A DNA stretch of 64,000 bases from JBHYDC01 sp051861205 (GTDB lineage Bacteria > Pseudomonadota > Alphaproteobacteria > Rhizobiales > Pleomorphomonadaceae), in NCBI GenBank assembly GCA_051861205.1, contig JBHYDC010000011.1, forward strand, positions 62,001 through 126,000, in the 5' to 3' direction. A model generated the notes under the pieces. The model saw nothing but the letters and a program-made list of their open reading frames with translations, ran no database searches and had not been told where the DNA came from. The position numbers and the translations under genes were made by a program. Shown here in pieces: positions 1-8,590 of the stretch; within the stretch, counting starts at the first letter, position 1, and each line of letters starts with the position of its first letter.

Positions 1-383
1 CTTTCCATACGGCAATCGTTCAGCCACACGTCGAACACAGGATGTTCCACGGCATTGAGGCCGGGGCTGGCGGCAAACATCCACCCGGTGAAGATGCGCT
101 GGATCTTGTTGTCGAGCGTGATTTCATCGACCTGCACGAAGGCGTCAGTCTGGGCAGCCTCGGTCGGCGGACGGTTATAGCAGACCTTGGGCGTAACCCT
201 CAGAGCGCCGAACTGAACGGTTTCTTCGATATAGACGTCGAAGGTGATGATGCGGCCGGTGATCTTATCGAGCCCAGAGAACACAGCGACCTGATTCGCC
301 ACCTTCTGGGCCGACGAGGGCACCGACGACGATGCAATCACCAGTCCGGCAACGGCGAGCATTTTAAGGCGGCTGGCAATCAT
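1..383 (-). CDS. DUF2155 domain-containing secreted protein (3' end beyond the left edge)
   Basis: Reading leftward from the ATG at 383, the frame stays open to the window edge, so the C-terminus is missing. About 127 codons are present. The N-terminus looks like a signal peptide (MIASRLKMLAVAGLVIA, then a small-residue stretch ending SSAQ). The mature part carries the DUF2155 pattern: VFSGLDKITGRI, QFGALRVTPKVCYNRPP, IFTGWMFAASPGLNAVEHP and VFDVWLNDC, with two conserved cysteines that could pair. The family is periplasmic and of unknown function. In many Hyphomicrobiales it lies between accC/aat and the NDUFA12 gene; here a nucleoside hydrolase separates it from NDUFA12. Confidence 0.9.
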   Translation of the reverse strand, partial: MIASRLKMLAVAGLVIASSSVPSSAQKVANQVAVFSGLDKITGRIITFDVYIEETVQFGALRVTPKVCYNRPPTEAAQTDAFVQVDEITLDNKIQRIFTGWMFAASPGLNAVEHPVFDVWLNDCRME

Positions 384-510
384 CTGGCGTCGGTCATCCA
401 AGGGGTATCGGCGCGTGGTTAGCACTCGCAAGCCGCGCTGGGAAGCGACCAAACCCCGAGATTGCGGCGCGTTCACGGCCGTATCGCCCTCCAGGCCCAC
501 GCGGCAAGCG

Positions 511-1455
511 TCACGGCAGGTTTCGGAAAGCATTCAGGATCAGCGCAAAGAAGCCATCGGCATCCACATGCGTAATCCATGTGGCGTTCTTCTTGCGGGC
601 GGTCACAGACCAGCGATCAACCACAGTCTGGCCGAACCCAAGACCGGGAGCCGTTTCGATTTCGACGTTGACGAACTTGCCATTGAAAAGCTCCGGCGCC
701 AGCAGGTAGGCGATGGTGGTGGGGTCGTGCAGCGGCCCGCCATCGGTGCCGTATTTGGCTTCGTCATAGCGCTCGTAGAACGACAAGAGCCCGGCGAAGG
801 CCTCGCCGACGCGGGAGTTGAGGCCCTTCATCTCGGCAAGCCAGGACTTCTTGATCAGCGCCTGATGCGTGACATCGAGCGACATCACGACAATCTCCGC
901 ACCGGACGCGAACACGCGCGCGGCCGCATGAGGATCGACGTAGATGTTGAACTCGGCCGTGGGCGTAACGTTGCCGCCTTCGATCTGCGCGCCGCCCATC
1001 AGGACGATTTTGTCGAGCCGGGCCGCGATGCGCGGTTCCTTGGCAAGCGCCAGCGCGATGTTGGTGAGCGGCCCGAGCGGGCACAAGGTGACCGACTTCT
1101 CCGGCCGGCTCATGATCGTGTCGACGATCCAATCCGGCGCGAATTCAGGCCGCAGCGGCGTTTTGGGTTCCGGGAAGGTCCAGCCGTTGAGGCCGGTCTC
1201 GCCGTGCACATATTCGGCCGTTTCGAGCGCCACGACGAGCGGCGCATCCGCGCCCGCGAACACCGGAATATCCGTCCGACCGGCCAATTCGAGAAGCTTC
1301 AAGGAGTTTGTCGCCGTCAGCGCCAACCCCACGTTGCCCGCCGCCGCAGTCAGACCCAGCACTTCGATCGCATCCGGCCGACCGAGCGCCAGCATGATCG
1401 CAACGGCGTCGTCCTGGCCAGGATCGGTATCGATGATGATGGAACGGGGAGCCAT
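511..1455 (-). CDS. Inosine/uridine-preferring nucleoside hydrolase (IUNH family)
   Basis: 314 residues, the usual length for the family. It hydrolyses the N-glycosidic bond of ribonucleosides to give ribose and free base, for salvage. The calcium-binding aspartate cluster DTDPGQDD is at residues 9-16, the substrate and metal motif NIYVDPHAA is in the middle, the MSLDVTHQ histidine region follows, and GPLHDPTT near residue 240 supplies the late metal aspartate. Purine or pyrimidine preference cannot be read with confidence. The ATG at 1455 follows an AAGG-type ribosome site. It is cytoplasmic (no signal peptide) and on the same strand as its neighbours on both sides, with gaps of about 95-130 bases. 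Confidence 0.93.
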   Translation of the reverse strand: MAPRSIIIDTDPGQDDAVAIMLALGRPDAIEVLGLTAAAGNVGLALTATNSLKLLELAGRTDIPVFAGADAPLVVALETAEYVHGETGLNGWTFPEPKTPLRPEFAPDWIVDTIMSRPEKSVTLCPLGPLTNIALALAKEPRIAARLDKIVLMGGAQIEGGNVTPTAEFNIYVDPHAAARVFASGAEIVVMSLDVTHQALIKKSWLAEMKGLNSRVGEAFAGLLSFYERYDEAKYGTDGGPLHDPTTIAYLLAPELFNGKFVNVEIETAPGLGFGQTVVDRWSVTARKKNATWITHVDADGFFALILNAFRNLP

Positions 1456-1549
1456 GGGCGACCTTCAAAAGCGGGGAGTGAAACGAAATCGGGACGAACC
1501 GTTCAAAGTCCGCCCCGTTTGACGATCAAGCGACAAAGAGTGTCGGCAA

Positions 1550-1936
1550 TCAGGAACCCGGCGTCCAGGCGTCATAATCGCCGGTCACACGCGGCCGCGT
1601 TTCGCCCGAAAGGATAGAGCCCGGCGGGCGGTAAGCTGCAGGCGAGCCTGTGGGATTGGGCCGGTGCGGCTTTTGCCACTCGCGCGGGCTATAGGTTTCG
1701 GCGGTGGGCGGTGTGTTGACCCGGTGGTGCATCCAGCCGTGCCAGCCGGGCGGAATGGCTGAGGGCTCGGCCACGCCGTTATAGATGACCCAGCGGCGCT
1801 TTCCGCCCCGTTCCTGATAGTAGACGTTGCCGGCATCATCCGCCCCGACGCGCAGACCGCGCCTCCAGGTGAAGAAGCGCGTGCCCATCGTCTGGCCGTT
1901 CCACCAAGTGAAAATCTGAAGAAGAAAACTCTTCAT
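1550..1936 (-). CDS. NADH:ubiquinone oxidoreductase accessory subunit, NDUFA12 family
   Basis: 128 residues from the ATG at 1936. An upstream in-frame extension to 2020 exists but lacks family-like sequence, so I chose the internal ATG (protein start MKSFLLQIFTWWNGQTMGTR). The family core is visible: VGADDAGNVYYQ, RRWVIYNG, and the tryptophan-rich IPPGWHGWMHHRVNTPP segment, followed by a proline-rich tail. The family is the bacterial counterpart of the mitochondrial complex I accessory subunit NDUFA12 (B17.2) and is largely confined to Alphaproteobacteria, which supports the taxonomic placement. It probably sits on the cytoplasmic side of complex I. Confidence 0.93.
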   Translation of the reverse strand: MKSFLLQIFTWWNGQTMGTRFFTWRRGLRVGADDAGNVYYQERGGKRRWVIYNGVAEPSAIPPGWHGWMHHRVNTPPTAETYSPREWQKPHRPNPTGSPAAYRPPGSILSGETRPRVTGDYDAWTPGS

Positions 1937-2059
1937 GGCCGATCCGCCTTGCCCGCCGAATACGCAAATGCGCAACGGCGGCTGCCCTAGAAACTCGCGC
2001 GGACTATGGCCACGCAGCATCGCAATGTAAAGCCGGATCGTGGGTCCCGCGCGCCCCTC

Positions 2060-2749
2060 TCAGCGGTTCGAAGAGACCCGCAGAGCGGCGTAAGGGTGAC
2101 AGAACTTCGGAGGCGCTTTTTCCGCGTTATCGGCGTTGACCGGCACCTGATCAGCCGCCGACGTCAATTCCAGCGCAGACGCGTCCTCGCGCACGCGATT
2201 CGGCTTGGCATTAAGCCGTTTTGCGCCCAATGCAGCCCGTGCGGCAATAAGGGCTTCCACCTTGGCCTGCCGCAGCGTGAGTTGATCTTCGACGCCCTCG
2301 ATTCCGTAACTGCCTTGCGGACCAAGCACATAGCGGCGCGGATCGTGCATCACCCAATCGATTCGCGAGAACAATACGTGCGGCGAAACGGGCTTGGCGA
2401 TCACGAGATGCGCGCCATTGGCCATCGCAACGTCAACGACCTGCCGCGTGGCGTGCGCCGTCAAAATGACGACCGGCACGAAGCAGAGCGGTTCTGCCCA
2501 TTGATTACGGAGGTTGGTCAGGAGTTCGGACGCACTATGCTCACCGATCCGCCAATCCGAAATGATGAGATTCGGCGGATCGCGCCGCATCGCCTGCATC
2601 GCATCGGAAATGCTGTCGTACATGCGAAGTCGCTTTGACATCAGCCCAACGAGCATGGAGCGAAGTATCGCTTGCATGGGCTTAGCGTCTTCAATGACAA
2701 CGATATCAAGTTCATCCAAGGTAAGACCGAAGCAAGCGTTGAAGCTCAT
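2060..2749 (-). CDS. Response regulator with a single receiver (CheY-like) domain
   Basis: 229 residues. A receiver domain fills residues about 14-140: acidic pair E20/D21 (VVIEDAKPM), phospho-acceptor aspartate D65 (NLIISDWRIG), conserved threonine T97 (VVILTAHA) and lysine K119 (VIAKP). The remaining 90 or so residues have no recognisable output domain and look poorly ordered, with many Ala, Asn and Glu. It is therefore a stand-alone or adaptor-type regulator rather than a DNA-binding one. No histidine kinase lies nearby. The region upstream (2750-3438) is a long spacer that could hold its promoter. Confidence 0.9.
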   Translation of the reverse strand: MSFNACFGLTLDELDIVVIEDAKPMQAILRSMLVGLMSKRLRMYDSISDAMQAMRRDPPNLIISDWRIGEHSASELLTNLRNQWAEPLCFVPVVILTAHATRQVVDVAMANGAHLVIAKPVSPHVLFSRIDWVMHDPRRYVLGPQGSYGIEGVEDQLTLRQAKVEALIAARAALGAKRLNAKPNRVREDASALELTSAADQVPVNADNAEKAPPKFCHPYAALRVSSNR

Positions 2750-3438
2750 CGTAATCCGCTTTCAGGGATCTGCCGTCGTTACCGATATATGCGCGCGGCT
2801 GAGGCCTTGCGTTGACCCAATTGCCAAATCCGACATGGGCGAGTCTATCATGTGACTTTGAAAGTTGGCTCAATCCGTATGGGCGATATTGATTCAAATT
2901 GGAAAGATTGATCGGCCTGAAAGACACAAAATCTGGTATCCGCGTCACCGCGCAGCACCATAGCTTGACGCTCAAGATTGATTGACCGTAGCTTCGGGCA
3001 GACTTCGAGTCGGGAAAAAAATGCAGCGCGATTGTCGAGGATTACAATGTTGGTATTCGCATATTAACATTTGTAACGCGAGCAGAGCAGTTGAAAGCGT
3101 CAGCCGAATCGCTGAGCTGGCGAACAGATCGGTCAAGCGAATACATGGCTTTGACCCTAAATTTTGCCTCGCGGGCAAGCCCCGTTAGGTTCCTGGGGAT
3201 AGGGGCGAAGGTGTTGTGGACAGGCTTCAGCGCTATGCATTAACCCGGCTTTAAAGTTATAGCACTCAAACTACATCTAGCGCCTCACGCGGCGGTGAGA
3301 CCCAAGATAGTGTAAATGTCGATGAAACCGAGTGGCGCCTGACCGCGTTTTAAAAACGTGGCCGGGCAGCTTACTGATGCGGCACGCGCCAGCGGGATGT
3401 CAGCGACAACCTGCGGCAAGGGGACAAGGGGCTAAGAT
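2750..3438. other. 689-base non-coding spacer between the response regulator and nrdJ
   Basis: Small open frames occur here on both strands (2712-2975 and 2972-3178 minus, 2982-3188 plus). Their translations lack family resemblance and good ribosome sites, so I do not call them genes. The stretch is richer in A+T than the surrounding coding sequence. Close to nrdJ it holds the NrdR-like boxes listed separately. Because nrdJ is B12-dependent I looked for a cobalamin riboswitch and did not see the conserved B12-box elements. Confidence 0.5.
3268..3313 (+). promoter_or_regulatory. Candidate NrdR box pair upstream of nrdJ
   Basis: Bases 3268-3283 read aaactacatctagcgc. Their core CTAcATcTAG is palindromic and matches 8 of the 10 core positions of the NrdR consensus (CWAtATaTWG). 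A weaker second site at 3298-3313 (agacccaagatagtgt) matches mainly in its right half (ATAGTGT). The starts are 30 bases apart, close to the roughly three helical turns typical of paired NrdR boxes. NrdR is the ATP/dATP-sensing repressor of ribonucleotide reductase genes. The first box is convincing by eye, the second is marginal. Confidence 0.55.
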
Positions 3439-6400
3439 ATGCAAATCGGACGGCGTTTCACCACGGACGGTCAATCTCCCTATCAGGAGATCGAATTCCG
3501 GCTCGCCCTCAGCGAGATCCGCAATCCGGACGGGTCAGTGGTTTTCCGCGCCGCCGATATCCAGGTTCCCGCCGCATGGAGCCAAGTGGCGAGCGACATT
3601 CTCGCGCAGAAATATTTCCGCAAGGCCGGCGTGCCGAAGATCCTGAAGCGCGTGGAGGAAAACTCCGTGCCGTCATGGCTGTGGCGCTCCGTGCCGGACG
3701 ACAAGGCGCTTGCAGCCCTTCCCGAAAAGGACCGCTTCGGCGGTGAAACCGACGCCCGCCAGGTGTTCGACCGGCTCGCCGGTACCTGGACCTATTGGGG
3801 CTGGAAGGGCGGCTACTTCGCCTCCGAATCCGACGCCCGCGCCTTCTTCGACGAATTGCGCTTCATGCTGGCGACCCAGAAGGTGGCGCCGAACTCCCCG
3901 CAATGGTTCAACACCGGTCTGCATTGGGCCTATGGCATCGACGGCCCGAGCCAGGGCCACTACTACGTCGACTACAAGACCGGCAAACTGACCCGTTCGG
4001 CCACCGCCTACGAGCATCCCCAGCCGCACGCCTGCTTCATCCAGGGCGTGCAGGACGATCTCGTCAACGAAAACGGCATCATGGACCTGTGGGTCCGCGA
4101 AGCCCGCCTCTTCAAGTATGGCTCCGGCACCGGCTCCAACTTCTCCAAGCTGCGCGGCGAAGGCGAGAAGCTGTCGGGCGGCGGCAAGTCGTCGGGCCTG
4201 ATGAGCTTCCTCAAGATCGGCGACCGGGCCGCCGGCGCCATCAAGTCGGGCGGCACCACGCGCCGCGCGGCGAAGATGGTGGTGGTGGATATCGACCACC
4301 CCGACATTGAGCAGTATATCAACTGGAAGGTGCGCGAAGAGCAGAAGGTCGCCGCTCTCGTAACCGGCTCCAAGGTGTGCTCCAAGCACCTGACAGCCAT
4401 CATGCAAGCGATCGCGGGCACTGAGCTTGCCAGCGACGACCGCTTCGATCCCTTGAAGAACCTTGGCCTGAAGCGCGAAATCCGCGCCGCCAAGAAGGCG
4501 CTTGTGCCGGAAAACTACATCCGCCGCGTCATCCAATTCGCGCGGCAGGGCTACACCTCGATCGAATTCCCGGTGTTCGACACCGACTGGGATTCGGAGG
4601 CCTATCTCACGGTTTCCGGCCAGAATTCGAACAATTCCGTCCGCGTCACCGATGACTTCCTGCGCGCCGTGGAAACCGACGCCTCCTGGAATCTGACCGC
4701 CCGTAAGGACGGCAAAGTTCTCAAAACACTGAAGGCGAAGGACCTGTGGGAGACCATCGGCCATGCCGCCTGGGCCTCCGCCGACCCCGGCATCCAATAT
4801 CACACCACGATCAACGACTGGCACACCTGCCTCGCGTCGGGCGAGATCCGGGCGTCCAATCCGTGCTCGGAATACATGTTCCTGGACGACACGGCCTGCA
4901 ACCTAGCGTCGCTGAACCTTCTCCAGTTCCGCCGCACCGACAAATCCTTCGATATCGAAGCCTTCGAGCATGCCTGCCGGCTGTGGACCGTCGTTCTGGA
5001 AATCTCCGTGACGATGGCGCAGTTCCCCTCCAAGGAAATCGCGCAGCTTTCCTACGAATATCGCACGCTTGGCCTGGGCTTCGCCAACATCGGCGGCCTT
5101 CTGATGTCGGCGGGCATTCCCTATGACTCGGCCGAGGGCCGCGCCATCTGCGGCGCGATCAGCGCCATCATGACGGGCGTTTCCTACGCCACGTCGGCGG
5201 AAATGGCCGGCGAGCTTGGGCCCTTCCCCGGCTATAAGAAGAACGCCGAGCACATGCTCCGCGTCATCCGCAACCACCACCGCGCCGCTCACGGCAGCAA
5301 GGACGGCTACGAGAAGCTGCGCACCCCGCCAGTGCCGCTCGACCACGCCGCCTGCGCCGACAAGCGCCTCGTCGCCGCCGCGTCCGCCGCTTGGGACAAG
5401 GCCCTCGCACTTGGCGAAAAGCACGGCTACCGCAACGCGCAGGCCACCGTGATTGCGCCGACCGGCACGATCGGCCTCGTGATGGACTGCGACACCACCG
5501 GCATCGAACCGGACTTCGCGCTGGTAAAGTTCAAGAAGCTGGCCGGCGGCGGCTACTTCAAGATCATCAACAACGCGGTTCCCGAAGCCCTGCGCGCGCT
5601 CGGCTACGGCGAGGCGCAGATCGCGGAAATCGAAGCCTACGCCGTCGGCCACGGCTCGATCGCGCAGGCCCCGCACATCACCCCGACCTCGCTTCGGACC
5701 AAGGGCCTGTCCGACAGCGCGATCGAGAAGGTGCAGGGCTCGCTGAAGTCAGCCTTCGACATCAAGTTCGTATTCAACCGCTGGACGCTGGGCGAAGACG
5801 AGCTTCGCAAGCTCGGCGTCACCGACGCGCAGATGAACGATCCGAGCTTCGATCTCCTCACCTACCTCGGCTACACCAAGGCCGAGATCGAGGCGGCGAA
5901 CACCCACGTCTGTGGCGCGATGACCCTGGAAGGCGCGCCCTTCCTGAAGGCCGAGCACCTTCCGGTGTTCGACTGCGCCAATCCCTGCGGGCGCATCGGC
6001 AAGCGCTATCTCTCGGTCGAAAGCCACATCCACATGATGGCGGCGGCGCAACCCTTCATCTCGGGCGCCATCTCCAAGACCATCAACATGCCGAACGACG
6101 CCACGGTTGAGGACTGCAAGGAAGCCTACATGCTGTCCTGGCGCCTCGCTCTCAAGGCGAACGCGCTCTACCGCGACGGCTCCAAGCTCAGCCAGCCGCT
6201 GAACTCGCAGCTTCTCGCCGACGACGATGAGGATGCCGAGGACGCGGTGGAGGCCATCGTGGCGGAAAAGGCCATGGCCGCCCGCGCCACCATCGCGGCC
6301 GAGCGGATCGTGGAACGCATCGTCGAGCGGCAGATCCGCGCCCGCGACAAGTTGCCGGACCGCCGCAAAGGCTATACCCAGAAGGCTATCGTCGGCGGTC

Positions 6401-7152
6401 ACAAGGTCTACATCCGCACCGGCGAGTATAATGACGGGCGTCTCGGCGAGATCTTCATCGACATGCACAAGGAAGGCGCTGCCTTCCGTGCGATGATGAA
6501 CAACTTCGCTATCGCCATCTCGCTTGGTCTGCAATATGGCGTGCCGCTTGAAGAATATGTGGAGGCCTTCACCTTCACCCGCTTCGAGCCGGCCGGCATG
6601 GTGCAGGGCAACGAGATGATCAAGAACGCGACGTCGATCCTCGACTACGTGTTCCGCGAGCTTGCCGTCTCCTATCTCGACCGCCACGACCTCGCCCACG
6701 TCGTCCCCGAAGACGCCGGCAACACCGGCCTCGGCGGCGGAGTTCGCGAGGACAAGGCAGCCGAAGGCCCGCTTTCCAAGGGTTTGGTGCGCGGCAAGGC
6801 GGCTCAGTTCAAGGTCGTGTCCGGCAACGCCGACCCGAAAGGCAGCGCATCCGGCAGTGCCACCGCGTCAGCCGGCAGCGCCTTCGCCACGGCGCGCGCA
6901 ACAAGCAACGTGATGTCGATCGCATCCAGCGGCGCCGCCACGGCCTTCAAGCGCGACCTGGAGGAAGCCCCCTCCCCCGCAACCTCGGTGGGCACCACCG
7001 CCCCCGAACCCGACTACGCCACCAAAGCGGCTCACGCCCGCATGAAAGGCTACGTCGGCGAAGCCTGCGGCGAATGCGGGAACTTCACCATGGTGCGCAA
7101 CGGCACCTGCCTGAAGTGCGACACCTGCGGATCGACATCCGGCTGCTCGTAA
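3439..7152 (+). CDS. nrdJ: Adenosylcobalamin-dependent (class II) ribonucleoside-diphosphate reductase
   Basis: 1237 residues, normal for the alphaproteobacterial form. It reduces ribonucleotides to deoxyribonucleotides using coenzyme B12 to generate the thiyl radical, so it works with or without oxygen. The N-terminus MQIGRRFTTDGQSPY is typical and decides the start, with an AAGGGG-type site just upstream. Barrel motifs include NPCSEYMFLDDTACNLASL (active-site cysteines), APTGTIGLVMDCDTTGIEPD, and CANPCGRIGKRYLSVE. A long alpha-family linker precedes the zinc-ribbon-like C-terminus (CGECGN...CLKCDTCGSTSGCS), whose cysteines probably re-reduce the active site and bind metal. It stands alone, with NrdR-like boxes upstream and a strong terminator downstream. 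Confidence 0.98.
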   Translation: MQIGRRFTTDGQSPYQEIEFRLALSEIRNPDGSVVFRAADIQVPAAWSQVASDILAQKYFRKAGVPKILKRVEENSVPSWLWRSVPDDKALAALPEKDRFGGETDARQVFDRLAGTWTYWGWKGGYFASESDARAFFDELRFMLATQKVAPNSPQWFNTGLHWAYGIDGPSQGHYYVDYKTGKLTRSATAYEHPQPHACFIQGVQDDLVNENGIMDLWVREARLFKYGSGTGSNFSKLRGEGEKLSGGGKSSGLMSFLKIGDRAAGAIKSGGTTRRAAKMVVVDIDHPDIEQYINWKVREEQKVAALVTGSKVCSKHLTAIMQAIAGTELASDDRFDPLKNLGLKREIRAAKKALVPENYIRRVIQFARQGYTSIEFPVFDTDWDSEAYLTVSGQNSNNSVRVTDDFLRAVETDASWNLTARKDGKVLKTLKAKDLWETIGHAAWASADPGIQYHTTINDWHTCLASGEIRASNPCSEYMFLDDTACNLASLNLLQFRRTDKSFDIEAFEHACRLWTVVLEISVTMAQFPSKEIAQLSYEYRTLGLGFANIGGLLMSAGIPYDSAEGRAICGAISAIMTGVSYATSAEMAGELGPFPGYKKNAEHMLRVIRNHHRAAHGSKDGYEKLRTPPVPLDHAACADKRLVAAASAAWDKALALGEKHGYRNAQATVIAPTGTIGLVMDCDTTGIEPDFALVKFKKLAGGGYFKIINNAVPEALRALGYGEAQIAEIEAYAVGHGSIAQAPHITPTSLRTKGLSDSAIEKVQGSLKSAFDIKFVFNRWTLGEDELRKLGVTDAQMNDPSFDLLTYLGYTKAEIEAANTHVCGAMTLEGAPFLKAEHLPVFDCANPCGRIGKRYLSVESHIHMMAAAQPFISGAISKTINMPNDATVEDCKEAYMLSWRLALKANALYRDGSKLSQPLNSQLLADDDEDAEDAVEAIVAEKAMAARATIAAERIVERIVERQIRARDKLPDRRKGYTQKAIVGGHKVYIRTGEYNDGRLGEIFIDMHKEGAAFRAMMNNFAIAISLGLQYGVPLEEYVEAFTFTRFEPAGMVQGNEMIKNATSILDYVFRELAVSYLDRHDLAHVVPEDAGNTGLGGGVREDKAAEGPLSKGLVRGKAAQFKVVSGNADPKGSASGSATASAGSAFATARATSNVMSIASSGAATAFKRDLEEAPSPATSVGTTAPEPDYATKAAHARMKGYVGEACGECGNFTMVRNGTCLKCDTCGSTSGCS

Positions 7153-7473
7153 TCAGCCGGCTGAACGGGTGTGGGCCCGCGTAACTCACGCAGCGCACAC
7201 TCTTAAACAACCGATTTGCCCCGATTGCTGCGCGCCGCTGAATGGAAATTCAGCGGCGCAAGCTTTTGAGGCGGCCCAGTGTTTACCCAGCCCGCAACCC
7301 GCTCTCGCCCTAGCTTGTTCTTGGTGCAAATGCTCAGCATTTCATCGTCCATCCCGGATAAAACTGCTCAATCCGCAGCGCCGAAGCACAAACCCGTGCA
7401 GCCGGCGCGGTCCCCTGGCTTGGCATAAATCTTGATTGGCTGCGGTGTATTACGTAGCGATCAGGAGCGTGGA
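7153..7473. other. Spacer between nrdJ and the ABC transporter operon
   Basis: It contains the nrdJ terminator (7232-7264) and, at its right end, the ribosome site AGGAG at about 7463-7467 that sets the ATG at 7474. No convincing gene is visible on either strand. A promoter for the transporter operon is expected here, but I cannot identify one with confidence. Confidence 0.5.
7232..7264 (+). terminator. Rho-independent terminator of nrdJ
   Basis: Arms 7232-7243 (gcgccgctgaat) and 7248-7259 (attcagcggcgc) form a perfect 12-bp stem closed by a GGAA (GNRA-type) tetraloop. The sequence aagcttttg follows, giving a short T run. It lies 80 bases after the nrdJ stop. Confidence 0.85.
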
Positions 7474-8502
7474 ATGGGTTGCGATGCGGTTCGATGGATG
7501 CGGTCCGGTGCGGTTGCCCTTGGCGCCATGCTGGTCATGTCGGGCTCGGCGATAGCCGAAACGGCGATCAAGTTCACGCTGGACTGGAAGTTCGAGGGCC
7601 CGTCGGCTCCCTTCCTGATCGCGCTGGAGAAAGGCTATTACAAAGCCGAAGGCCTAGACGTCACCATCGATACCGGTGCCGGATCCACCGAAGCGCTGCC
7701 GCGCGTGGCCACGGGCGCCTACCAAATGGGCTTCGGCGACATCAACTCCCTCATCAAGTTCCGTGACCAGAACGCCGCTTTGGACGTCAAAGCGGTCATG
7801 ATGATGTATAACGTGCCGCCCTTCGCAATCGTCGGGCGCAAGTCGCAAGGTGTCACCGGTTGGCAGGATCTGGCCGGCAAGAAGCTCGGCGCACCGCCGC
7901 CGGACGGCGCTTTTGCGCAGTGGCCCGCCTTTGTGAAGGCAAATGGCATCGACACCTCCGCGATCACCATCGAAAGCATCGGCTTTCCGGTGCGCGAGCC
8001 CATGTTGGCTCAAGGCGCGGTAGACGCCGTGTTCGGCTTCTCCTTCTCGGTCTTCATGAACCTCAAGGCTGCCGGCGTGCCGGCCGAGGACATTTCCGTG
8101 ATCCTCATGGCCAAGAACGGGCTCGACCTCTACGGCAACGCGATCATGGTCAACCCCGACTTCGCCGCCGCCAACCCCGAGGCCGTCAAAGGTTTCGTCA
8201 AGGCAACCATCAAGGGCGTGATGGACACCATCGCAGACCCCGATGCGGCTGTTGAATTCGTTCTGGCCCGCAATGATGTGGCCAAGAAGGAAGTCGAACT
8301 TGAGCGTCTGAAAATGGCGATCGCCGACAATATCGTGACCGATGCCGTGAAGACCGACGGCTTTGGCGGCGTCGATTTCGCGCGCCTGTCCAAATCTATC
8401 GAGCAACTTGGCTTCGGATACGAATTCAAGACAACCGTGAAGGCCGAGGACGTCTTCACGGACGCCTACCTGCCGCCCAAGGAAGAGCGGATGTTTCCCT
8501 GA
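7474..8502 (+). CDS. ABC transporter substrate-binding protein, NMT1/THI5-like (NitT/TauT type)
   Basis: 342 residues from the ATG at 7474, which has an AGGAG site 7 bases upstream; a longer frame from 7432 lacks one. A signal peptide is evident (RSGAVALGAMLVMSGSAIAET). The mature protein starts with the family pattern IKFTLDWKFEGPSAPFLIAL and EKGYYKAEGLDVTIDTGAGS, then LPRVATGAYQMGFGDINSLI. It is periplasmic and delivers a small solute to the permease encoded downstream. Relatives bind nitrate, taurine, alkanesulfonates, pyrimidine precursors of thiamine or formylated pyrimidines. Nothing in the sequence or neighbourhood (no thi, ssu or nit genes) settles the ligand. Confidence 0.92.
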   Translation: MGCDAVRWMRSGAVALGAMLVMSGSAIAETAIKFTLDWKFEGPSAPFLIALEKGYYKAEGLDVTIDTGAGSTEALPRVATGAYQMGFGDINSLIKFRDQNAALDVKAVMMMYNVPPFAIVGRKSQGVTGWQDLAGKKLGAPPPDGAFAQWPAFVKANGIDTSAITIESIGFPVREPMLAQGAVDAVFGFSFSVFMNLKAAGVPAEDISVILMAKNGLDLYGNAIMVNPDFAAANPEAVKGFVKATIKGVMDTIADPDAAVEFVLARNDVAKKEVELERLKMAIADNIVTDAVKTDGFGGVDFARLSKSIEQLGFGYEFKTTVKAEDVFTDAYLPPKEERMFP

Positions 8503-8590
8503 TCGGGACCGCAACCAAAGAGAGGCCGGGCGCCAGGGTTTCGGCGCCCGGCAACCCCGACCGCCGCCCTTCCCGGAGCACCGCCTGACG

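Noticed and set aside
2712..3188. Small open frames in the spacer before nrdJ
   Set aside because: Overlapping on both strands, poor ribosome sites, no plausible protein features.
3100..3438. Cobalamin riboswitch before nrdJ
   Set aside because: I looked for the B12-box and the conserved GCCACTG-type core and did not find them in order; NrdR-like boxes explain control better.
3673..4824. Minus-strand frame opposite nrdJ (and a second at 5749-6699)
   Set aside because: Shadows of a well-conserved reductase gene with codon-position bias; no ribosome sites or motifs.
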